A stretch of 5,787 nucleotides of DNA from Actinomycetota bacterium (lineage in GTDB: Bacteria; Actinomycetota; Acidimicrobiia; Spongiisociales; ZC4RG35), in NCBI GenBank assembly GCA_019347585.1, contig JAHWLC010000078.1, positions 1 to 5,787 on the forward strand, in the 5' to 3' direction. Both the position numbers and the translations under genes were made by a program. Shown here one piece after another: positions 1 to 5,117 of this stretch. The notes under the pieces are model-generated. The model was not told where the DNA came from and searched no databases. It was given only the letters and a program-made list of their open reading frames with translations. Positions within the stretch are counted from its first letter, which is position 1, and each line of letters opens with the position of its first letter.

Positions 1-54
1 AGCGGTGAGCTCGCCGTCGAGATAGGCGCTGATCGACTCGAAGAGGTGTCTCAT
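1..54 (-). CDS. Anti-sigma factor, N-terminal fragment (18 codons; runs off the window)
   Basis: Only the first 18 residues are visible (MRHLFESISAYLDGELTA), starting at an ATG at 54-52. The 'I-S-A-Y-L-D-G-E-L' stretch is the usual opening of zinc-finger (zf-HC2/RseA-like) anti-sigma factors, which bind the ECF sigma factor and keep it off RNA polymerase. The zinc-binding His/Cys motif would lie further on, outside the window. The ATG overlaps the TGA of the sigma gene (ATGA, 54-51), an arrangement typical of translationally coupled sigma/anti-sigma pairs. No strong Shine-Dalgarno sequence precedes it, which fits reinitiation after the sigma gene. The assignment rests on the short motif plus position; another small regulator is possible but less likely. 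Confidence 0.65.
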   Translation of the reverse strand, partial: MRHLFESISAYLDGELTA

Positions 55-551
55 GTCAGCAAAACTCGCAGGAGCTTGCGCCCGCGATGGATGCGGCTGC
101 GGACCGTGCCGATGGGTACCGCCACTGCGTGGGCGATCTCCTCGTAGCTGAGCCCGACCACATCGCAGAGCACGACCGCCTCGCGAAACTCCACGGGCAG
201 CTCGAGAAGGGCTTTCTGGATGTCGTCGCCGAGCGAGATCCGGTCGTAGGCGAGATCGGCCCCCTCCGAGCTGGCGGCATCCCAGCGGTCGAGCTCGTCG
301 GGGAGCGGGTTGGTGGGCCGGCGCTGGCGGCGCCGCACCTCGTCGAGGAAGGCGTTGCGGGTGATCCGCCACAGCCACCCCTCGAAGCTCCCGGGCTGAT
401 AGCCGGCGAGACCCTTCTCCACCCTGAGGAGGACCTCCTGGACCAGGTCGTGGGCATCGGCCGGATTACCGGTGAGCCGGTAGGCGAAGTTGTAGATCTT
501 CCGGCCGTGTACACGGGCCACCTCTTCCCATGTCAGTGGTGCGGACTCCAT
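51..551 (-). CDS. sigE: ECF RNA polymerase sigma factor, SigE/RpoE-like
   Basis: This 166-residue protein has the two-domain layout and length of an ECF (group 4) sigma factor, which directs RNA polymerase to stress promoters. Region 2 spans about residues 14-80: DLVQEVLLRV (35-44) is region 2.2, and FEGWLWRITRNAFLDEVRRR (56-75) is regions 2.3/2.4, which melt and read the -10 element. Region 4 spans about 108-162, with the helix-turn-helix LSYEEIAHAVAVPIGTVRSR (134-153) that reads the -35 element. From memory, the YQPGSFEGWL and VVLCDVVGLSYEEI segments are very close to mycobacterial SigE, an envelope-stress regulator; the symbol reflects that resemblance and is not proof of orthology. The ATG at 551-549 has only a weak upstream AGG. 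The stop overlaps the anti-sigma start. A matching ECF promoter lies just upstream (571-596). An amphipathic acidic linker (about 84-105) joins the domains. Confidence 0.92.
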   Translation of the reverse strand: MESAPLTWEEVARVHGRKIYNFAYRLTGNPADAHDLVQEVLLRVEKGLAGYQPGSFEGWLWRITRNAFLDEVRRRQRRPTNPLPDELDRWDAASSEGADLAYDRISLGDDIQKALLELPVEFREAVVLCDVVGLSYEEIAHAVAVPIGTVRSRIHRGRKLLRVLLT

Positions 552-570
552 GAGGGAGACCTACTCGGGA

Positions 571-596
571 AACGCCGCCGGCGGTGAGATGGTTCC
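571..596 (-). promoter_or_regulatory. Candidate ECF-sigma promoter of the sigma gene (GGAAC-N18-GTT)
   Basis: Reading the minus strand, GGAAC lies at 596-592 and CGTT at 574-571, so GTT follows GGAAC after exactly 18 nt. This is the known consensus form for actinobacterial SigE/SigH/SigR-type ECF sigma factors (GGAAY, about 18 nt, GTT). The -10 element ends 19 nt before the sigma ATG, predicting a short leader of roughly 10-15 nt. The site lies in the 85-nt gap between tatA and the sigma gene, so the sigma/anti-sigma pair could be switched on independently of the upstream genes, probably by its own product. The link to this particular sigma factor is inferred from motif and position. Confidence 0.6.
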
Positions 597-636
597 TGCT
601 AGCGGTCTGTCGCTCAAAGGCGTGGGCGACGGGCCA

Positions 637-822
637 CTACTCGGGGACTTCCGTCGAGTCCGATTGGTGCATTTCCTGCTCGTCCTGGGAGCCGGCCTCG
701 ACACCTTTGCGGAACTCCTTGGCGGATGCTCCCAACGACCGAGCCAGCTCGGGCAGCTTCCTCGCGCCGAAGATGAGCAGCACTATGAGCAGGACTATCA
801 GCCACTCTTGACCTCTGATCAC
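637..822 (-). CDS. tatA: Sec-independent twin-arginine translocase subunit TatA
   Basis: This 61-residue protein has the TatA layout: a short N-terminal transmembrane helix (EWLIVLLIVLLIF, about 6-18), the FG hinge, then the amphipathic helix ARKLPELARSLGASAKEFRKG (about 20-40), and an acidic tail. TatA oligomerises in the cytoplasmic membrane to form the passage through which TatBC-bound, folded twin-arginine substrates cross. The short length and the hinge/amphipathic pattern favour TatA/E over TatB. I place the start at the GTG (822-820): an ideal AGGAGG sits 5 nt upstream, and the helix then begins near residue 6, as is usual. An in-frame ATG 21 nt further out (843-841) would add seven residues, but it would put the Shine-Dalgarno sequence inside the coding region and the ATG in a hairpin loop. 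No tatB or tatC is in the window. The SigE-like gene follows after 85 nt. Confidence 0.9.
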   Translation of the reverse strand: MIRGQEWLIVLLIVLLIFGARKLPELARSLGASAKEFRKGVEAGSQDEQEMHQSDSTEVPE

Positions 823-827
823 GGAAT

Positions 828-833
828 CCTCCT
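828..833 (-). promoter_or_regulatory. Ribosome binding site that sets the tatA start
   Basis: On the minus strand AGGAGG occupies 833-828, followed by a 5-nt spacer (ATTCC) and the GTG at 822-820. This is the strongest Shine-Dalgarno match I noticed among the starts in the window, and it decides in favour of the GTG over the upstream in-frame ATG. Confidence 0.75.
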
Positions 834-834
834 T

Positions 835-854
835 CCCGGGCATCTTAACCCGGG
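835..854 (-). other. GC-rich hairpin just upstream of the tatA ribosome binding site
   Basis: CCCGGG at 835-840 and CCCGGG at 849-854 flank an 8-nt AT-richer loop (841-848). They can form a 6-bp all-GC stem in the transcript between the unknown gene (stop at 878) and tatA. There is no U-run, so it is not a classical terminator. It could be a processing or translation-control structure, or chance in GC-rich DNA. On the minus strand the loop also carries TAAGAT (847-842), which resembles a -10 element, but I find no convincing -35 at 17-18 nt. Confidence 0.3.
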
Positions 855-877
855 CGGTCGCTGAGCCCGAGAGTGTC

Positions 878-1816
878 TCAGCCCAGGGCCATCGAGTCGA
901 TGAACCCCTGGACTCGTTCCCTCGTGATGAAACGCACCTTGGGCTGGCGGCTCTCGATCTCGTGCACCATGAATGGGGCGTACTTGCCGCTGATCAGCAT
1001 GCCCCGCTCGGCGCCCGAGGAGCCGTAATCGGCCAGGAAACGACGGATCGCCGACTCGGAGAGCTCGGGGTGCTCCCCCGACTGGTGCGGGTCGGTGCGG
1101 ATGAAGGTGGTCGCGCCGCCTTTGGCGGCGAGATAGCTGTTGGGCTCGCCCAGGTCGCTGACGGCGTAGCCGAACATCCGCAGCACGCTGAGCACGAACT
1201 CGGTGGCCTCCAGCTCTTCGGGGTCGACGCCCGTGGCCCGGAGGCCGCGTCCCAGACCGGCGGGGATCTTGAGCTCGGCCCCGATCGGGCCCAGCTCGTC
1301 GGCGGGAACGTCGACTTTGGTCTCGTAGGCCACTGAATGGTCCACACCCTCGAAGTGTTGGGCGAAAGGATCACGGGCGATCTGGGCGAAGTCGAGCCCG
1401 GGCCCGGGCGGGGGAAGCTCCCCGGGTGAGGGCAGCTTGGACCGCCCGATCATCTGCGGCTCACCCCGGCCGGCGTAGACCACGATGTGGGTGACGTCGT
1501 CGATGGGCAGGGCGTGACGCTTCTCCCGGAGCACCTCGACCGCCTCGTCCATCAGCAGGTCGGTGAGGACTTCGTCCCCGCCTTCGGGCAGGGGGACGTC
1601 AAAGGTGACCTCGGCCTCCGTGCCCTTGACGTGGAAGCCGGCCACCCGGGCACGCCGGCCGATCTCGGCGGCGAACGGGTCGAGGCCGGCGGTGGCGGCG
1701 GCACCTGCCCTCCCGGTCGCCTGCGGCTCCCGGGCCCGCTGGCGGGATCGGCTCCACAGATAGACAACCAGACCCAGGGCGCCGATGGCGATGAGAATGG
1801 CGCCCACTTCAGCCAT
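878..1816 (-). CDS. Membrane-anchored protein of unknown function, possible degenerate nuclease-like C-terminal domain
   Basis: I do not recognise this 312-residue protein by name. It starts with one hydrophobic helix (about 4-21) followed by WSRSRQRAR, a positive stop-transfer pattern that predicts N-terminus out and a cytoplasmic body. A low-complexity Ala/Gly linker (34-45) leads to a first domain (about 50-125) with alternating strands and helices (EVTFDVPL, THIVVYAG). A Pro-rich linker (129-140) and a middle segment follow. The C-terminal domain (about 204-312) has the rhythm of an Mrr-type restriction-endonuclease-like fold: EFVLSVLRMFGYAV, then a strand, AERGMLISGKYAPF, then VRFITRERVQGFI. 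The catalytic positions look lost: GEPNSYLA stands where a G-x-D would be, and TTFIRTD where Q-x-K would be. That fold assignment is inference. The ATG at 1816 has GAGGAG 8 nt upstream. It lies 26 nt after the CLC stop, so co-transcription is likely. Confidence 0.85.
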   Translation of the reverse strand: MAEVGAILIAIGALGLVVYLWSRSRQRAREPQATGRAGAAATAGLDPFAAEIGRRARVAGFHVKGTEAEVTFDVPLPEGGDEVLTDLLMDEAVEVLREKRHALPIDDVTHIVVYAGRGEPQMIGRSKLPSPGELPPPGPGLDFAQIARDPFAQHFEGVDHSVAYETKVDVPADELGPIGAELKIPAGLGRGLRATGVDPEELEATEFVLSVLRMFGYAVSDLGEPNSYLAAKGGATTFIRTDPHQSGEHPELSESAIRRFLADYGSSGAERGMLISGKYAPFMVHEIESRQPKVRFITRERVQGFIDSMALG

Positions 1817-1842
1817 TGACGAATCTCCTCACCCGATCGAGT

Positions 1843-3957
1843 CTATCCCAGGTCCTCATGCCCACCCGCAGTCCCGTCGGCGGCTGCCGGGTCGGGCCCG
1901 GCGATCTCGGGAAGATCGATCTCGGCCGTCGGCTCCTCGGCGCCTGCGTTGAGCCTGGCGATCACCCTCTGATGCGAGCCGGGTGTGCCGAAGGCGGTGA
2001 CCACGTCGCCGGCGAGCACCACGGTGTCACCGGCGGGGACGAGGACCTCCCGATGGCGTCGTATCGCGACCAGGGTCGTCCCCTCCGGCCAGGAAACATC
2101 TCTGATCCGGCGACCATCGGCGATCGATCCGGGCGGGATGCGGAATTGGTGATATCCCGCGCCGGGGTCGGTGCGCTGCGCGAGGCGAAGCCGGTTGAGC
2201 TCGGTGTCGGTGCTCGACCCCAACGCCTCGTGATATGCCCTCACGGCCTCTTCACGCCGGAACATCCCCACGAGCACCCTGGGGTCCTCCTCGGTGACCA
2301 CGGGAAGTCTTCCCACCCCGAGGGCGGCCATCCGCTCCAACGCCTCGGACACCGGGGTGGCCGGGGTCACCGTGACCGGCCGGTGGGTCATCACCTCCCC
2401 CACATTGGCGTCCTCGAGCCTCTCCAGGGTCCGCCCCAGGTCCGAGATGGTGATCAGGCCCACCAGGGCGCCGTCGTCGACCACCGGGACCCCATGGGAT
2501 CGGTGGGCGTGCAAGAGAGCCTCGACGTCGGCCAGGCTCTGGTCGGGGGTGGCGACGAACGACGCCGGGGCCAACACCTCCCCCACCGTGATGGTGTCGA
2601 GGAGATCGACGTCACCGGTTCGCCGCAGGACGATCCCCCGGCGCCGCAGGGCGAGGGTGTACACCGAGTCGGGGAGAATCCGCTCGGCGAGGAAGGTGCC
2701 CAGGGTGGCGGCGAGCATCAAAGGGAGGATCAGCTGGTAGTCGCGGGCCCCGGTGATCTCGAAGACGATGAGGATCGAGGTGAGGGGGGCCCTCGCCACC
2801 ACCGCGAACATCGCCGCCATTCCCACCACCGCAAAGGCCCCGGGCACCAGCTCGCTCGGTCCTGCCCAGACCGGCTGCACCAGCCTGGTGAACCCGGTGC
2901 CCACCACGGCGCCCATGAAGAGCGAGGGCATGAAAGCCCCTCCCGAGCCCCCCGAGGAGATGGTGATGCTGGTCGCCACGGCCTTGCCCACCGCGAGCAG
3001 CCCGAGGACCCACCAGACCTCGCCACCGCTCCCGGTGATCGCGGTGATCTGCTCCTGGAGGAGCAGATCGTTGGTCACCTGCTGGCCGGTGCCGAACAGG
3101 CCGGGCTCGACATAGATGAGGGCTGCGACGGCGAGTCCGGCCACTAGAGGCCTAGTCCAGCCGGGGAATCGAGCGCCGGTGGCCTCCGCCCAGCCGAGGA
3201 GACGGATGAACAGGTAGCCGAAGGCCACCACCACCAGGGCCAGCAGCCCGTAGAGGAACAACTCGTAGAAGCTGCCCAGGCTGTAGAAGCCGGCCTCGAT
3301 GGCGAGCTCGGGACCAACCAGCGTCTGTGAGGTGACCGCGGCGGTGACCGAGGCGACGACGATGGCCGAGATGTGACGGGGGGCGAACGAGACCAGGATC
3401 ACCTCGAGTGCAAACAGCATCCCGGCAATCGGAGCGTTGAAGGAGGCCCCGATGCCGGCGCCGGCGCCTGCGGCCACCAGGGACCGGATCTGATCCTCGC
3501 CGAGACCGAACCGGGTGGAGACGAACGAGCCGATCGCCCCTCCGATCTGGACGATGGGGCCCTCACGACCCGCCGAGCCGCCCGACCCCACCGTCAGCGC
3601 CGTTGCCAGGGTCTTCAGGGGGATCACTCGGGCTCGCATCCGACCACCGTGTACCGCGAGGGCGGCAGCCGCCTCGGGCACTCCATCGCCTGCCACCTCG
3701 GGAGCGGCGATCCTCGCCACCAGCCACGCCGCAAAGATCCCTGCGGGCACAGCTACGAAGACCCAAAGTGTCCGCCCCTCGGAGAGGAGGGGTTCGATGA
3801 GGAAGCGGACCCCCTCCAGGGACCAGACCAGGGCGGCGGTGCCCAACCCCACCCCCACGCCGACCAGGGCGGCGAGGGCGAGAAAACCGCCCATCCTTTG
3901 CTCGGCGAGGACGCCAACCGCGGGCAGGCGTCGCAGGCTCTCCAGCGGCGTGGTCAC
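1843..3957 (-). CDS. CLC-family chloride channel/antiporter with C-terminal CBS pair and RCK_C (TrkA-C) domain
   Basis: This 704-residue membrane protein moves chloride, or another small anion, across the cytoplasmic membrane. The CLC core spans about 20-440. It contains the filter segments GDGVP (90-94), GSGGSAGREGP (124-134, with the gating glutamate E132), GSGGAFMP (337-344) and a helix-R tyrosine (about Y433). Two CBS domains follow (about 456-512 and 519-575), a pair that usually binds adenine nucleotides. An RCK_C/TrkA-C domain comes next (about 586-670; RIPPGS, GTTLVAIRR, PAGDTVVLAGD), then an acidic tail. The core is full length. Two residues differ from E. coli ClC: the filter serine (S107) position is Asp91, and the inner proton glutamate (E203) position is Val186 (FALEV). 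The Val resembles channel members or transporters without that glutamate. The start is a GTG (3957-3955) with no visible Shine-Dalgarno sequence; a promoter 9 nt upstream suggests a leaderless message. Confidence 0.95.
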   Translation of the reverse strand: MTTPLESLRRLPAVGVLAEQRMGGFLALAALVGVGVGLGTAALVWSLEGVRFLIEPLLSEGRTLWVFVAVPAGIFAAWLVARIAAPEVAGDGVPEAAAALAVHGGRMRARVIPLKTLATALTVGSGGSAGREGPIVQIGGAIGSFVSTRFGLGEDQIRSLVAAGAGAGIGASFNAPIAGMLFALEVILVSFAPRHISAIVVASVTAAVTSQTLVGPELAIEAGFYSLGSFYELFLYGLLALVVVAFGYLFIRLLGWAEATGARFPGWTRPLVAGLAVAALIYVEPGLFGTGQQVTNDLLLQEQITAITGSGGEVWWVLGLLAVGKAVATSITISSGGSGGAFMPSLFMGAVVGTGFTRLVQPVWAGPSELVPGAFAVVGMAAMFAVVARAPLTSILIVFEITGARDYQLILPLMLAATLGTFLAERILPDSVYTLALRRRGIVLRRTGDVDLLDTITVGEVLAPASFVATPDQSLADVEALLHAHRSHGVPVVDDGALVGLITISDLGRTLERLEDANVGEVMTHRPVTVTPATPVSEALERMAALGVGRLPVVTEEDPRVLVGMFRREEAVRAYHEALGSSTDTELNRLRLAQRTDPGAGYHQFRIPPGSIADGRRIRDVSWPEGTTLVAIRRHREVLVPAGDTVVLAGDVVTAFGTPGSHQRVIARLNAGAEEPTAEIDLPEIAGPDPAAADGTAGGHEDLG

Positions 3958-3966
3958 GAACCGGGG

Positions 3967-3995
3967 AGAGTAGGAAGGTCCGGGACGATTCCCAA
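3967..3995 (-). promoter_or_regulatory. Candidate sigma70-type promoter for the CLC gene, possibly giving a leaderless mRNA
   Basis: On the minus strand TTGGGA (3995-3990, -35) and TACTCT (3972-3967, -10) are separated by exactly 17 nt. The -10 element ends 9 nt before the GTG start of the CLC gene, so transcription would begin at or within a few bases of the start codon. The absence of a Shine-Dalgarno sequence before this GTG agrees, and leaderless mRNAs are common in actinobacteria. Each hexamer matches only partly, so this remains a prediction. Confidence 0.45.
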
Positions 3996-4002
3996 TCGCC
4001 CC
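3982..4002. promoter_or_regulatory. Imperfect 21-bp dyad in the divergent intergenic region (operator candidate)
   Basis: GGGACGATT (3982-3990), a CCC centre (3991-3993) and AATCGCCCC (3994-4002) form a dyad with 9-nt arms and one mismatch; its core CGATT/AATCG is perfect. It covers the proposed -35 element of the CLC promoter and lies about 25 nt before the plus-strand start at 4028. A dimeric regulator bound here could act on both divergent genes. No regulator gene is adjacent, and short dyads also arise by chance. Confidence 0.35.
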
Positions 4003-4027
4003 ATGCGGGCGACGAGAATCCCCGGCG

Positions 4028-4891
4028 ATGGCGTTCCGGACTCACGTGGGCAGACCCATGGACCTGAGGCTGGGGTCGAATCGCCTCATCATCGGCTTCA
4101 CCGTGGTCGCCGCGATCGCAGCACTGGCGGTGATGGTCACCGGCGGGATCACCGATGTCTGGGTGGCGCCGGTGCACACCTTCCTCATCTGGGCGCTGGT
4201 ACGGGAGGTCGACCCCGACCACGATTGGGCCGCGCTGGGGGCGGCCTTCTTCGCAGCACTGTGGGTGATCGTCGGCCAGGAGGTGCCCAGCGCCATGGCC
4301 GTGCTCGCCCTGGTGGCGGCGGCCCGGCTGGTCCTCAATTCGACAGGGCGCCGCCCTCTCACCAGCGATCTGATCGGTCTGGCGATGCTGGGGTCGGCCG
4401 CGGCCTACAGCGCGGAAGGCTGGGTGGCGGGCTTCGGGCTGGCTCTGGCCATCTACATCGACGACCGGCTCGCCGCGGTGCCGCGGGTGAGGAGCGTCAT
4501 CGCCGCCTCCGTAACCGCATTGGGAGCATCGGCGGTCGCCACCCTGACCAACGCCATCCCCAAGCCATTCCCCGAGATACGTCCCCTACTCGCTCTCGTG
4601 CTCGGCGGGCTGGCTCTGCTGGCGATCATCCGGGAGCCTCCCGAGCCGCTTAGTGCGACCGACTCGCGACGGCGCACCCTGGACCTGGGATCGGAGGAGA
4701 TCGTTGCCGAGATCAGCGTTCGTCTCGAGAAGGGGAGGCTTCACGCCTCCCGCACGCTGGTGGGAGTCATCCTGTTCCTCGCCGCCCTCCTCGCCGGCGA
4801 GGAGGCGATTGGCCTGGTCCCGGCCGCGGTCGGCTATGCCCTGGCGCTGGGAGCCGGAGAGCGTGATCGACTGGCACGACGAGCGGGCTAG
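4028..4891 (+). CDS. Multi-pass membrane protein of unknown function
   Basis: This protein of up to 287 residues is dominated by hydrophobic segments at about 20-40, 66-86, 87-104, 112-128, 132-148, 157-175, 184-202, 241-258 and 262-277, so it is an integral cytoplasmic-membrane protein with roughly eight or nine helices. A polar loop (about 203-240) carries RRR and several charged residues. The most distinctive segment is HTFLIWALVREVDPDHDW (50-67), of the 'A-R-E-x-D-P-D' type that I recall from uncharacterised actinobacterial and haloarchaeal membrane proteins; I know of no assigned function. The start is uncertain: ATG 4028 has no Shine-Dalgarno sequence, and the in-frame ATG at 4058 (MDLRLGSNRL) begins closer to the first helix. 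It is divergent from the CLC gene across about 70 nt and is followed 10 nt later by the DUF2277 gene, so the two are probably co-transcribed. Coding status is well supported by continuous membrane-helix character. Confidence 0.85.
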   Translation: MAFRTHVGRPMDLRLGSNRLIIGFTVVAAIAALAVMVTGGITDVWVAPVHTFLIWALVREVDPDHDWAALGAAFFAALWVIVGQEVPSAMAVLALVAAARLVLNSTGRRPLTSDLIGLAMLGSAAAYSAEGWVAGFGLALAIYIDDRLAAVPRVRSVIAASVTALGASAVATLTNAIPKPFPEIRPLLALVLGGLALLAIIREPPEPLSATDSRRRTLDLGSEEIVAEISVRLEKGRLHASRTLVGVILFLAALLAGEEAIGLVPAAVGYALALGAGERDRLARRAG

Positions 4892-4901
4892 CTTTGCCGC
4901 C

Positions 4902-5117
4902 ATGTGCCGATCGATCAAGGTTCTGAGGGAAGGCGCGGTGGCCGCACCACCCGATGAGATCGAGGCCGCCGCCCGGCAGTTCGTCCGCAAGATCTCGGGG
5001 TTCGGCAAGCCGGCCCCGCACAACGAAGAGGTCTTCGAGCGGGCGGTCGCCGAGGTCAGCGCCGCCTCCATGGAGTTATTGGAGGGACTGGAGATCCGGG
5101 GAGCCCGAAGGGCCTAA
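4902..5117 (+). CDS. DUF2277 family small protein
   Basis: This 71-residue soluble protein matches the uncharacterised DUF2277 family over its whole length. It has the invariant-looking opening MCRSIK, the central helix EIEAAARQFVRKISGFGKP (20-38), and a second helix FERAVAEVSAASMELLEGL (45-63). The family is short and has no established biochemical role that I know of. The start is fixed by the family's MCR[N/S]IK opening, although the reading frame stays open upstream and no clear Shine-Dalgarno sequence precedes the ATG. The gap to the upstream membrane-protein gene is 10 nt, suggesting one transcript and perhaps translational coupling. Its TAA (5115-5117) overlaps the stop of the convergent gene. 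Confidence 0.9.
   Translation: MCRSIKVLREGAVAAPPDEIEAAARQFVRKISGFGKPAPHNEEVFERAVAEVSAASMELLEGLEIRGARRA

Noticed and set aside
575..584. Perfect 10-bp palindrome CCGCCGGCGG inside the ECF promoter spacer
   Set aside because: Made only of G and C in a GC-rich spacer, so chance is a sufficient explanation. It would matter only if conserved in relatives.
87..587. Open frame on the plus strand opposite the sigma factor
   Set aside because: Antisense shadow of an unmistakable ECF sigma gene; no conserved motif.
601..636. Possible terminator after tatA (GTCGC/GCGAC stem)
   Set aside because: Only 5 bp with a 12-nt loop and no U-run; not distinguishable from background.
962..1336. Open frame on the plus strand opposite the unknown membrane-anchored protein
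   Set aside because: No recognisable domain or good start context. The minus-strand frame has a strong Shine-Dalgarno sequence, a membrane helix and continuous protein-like composition.
1816..3147. Long open frame on the plus strand (443 codons) opposite the CLC gene
   Set aside because: Its translation is Gly/His/Arg/Pro/Asp-rich with no domain signature, and it lies entirely antisense to a clearly conserved CLC gene. GC-rich coding DNA commonly yields such shadow frames.
4014..4019. GAGAAT as a -10 element for the plus-strand membrane gene
   Set aside because: Poor hexamer match and no -35 element at a suitable distance.
3373..4653. Long open frame on the plus strand (426 codons) spanning the CLC 5' end, the intergenic region and part of the downstream membrane gene
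   Set aside because: It is low-complexity Arg/Gly/His sequence running across two real genes in wrong frames; no family character.
4586..5071. Minus-strand open frame opposite the membrane protein and DUF2277 genes
   Set aside because: It crosses two supported plus-strand genes, and its composition looks like a translated antisense of them.
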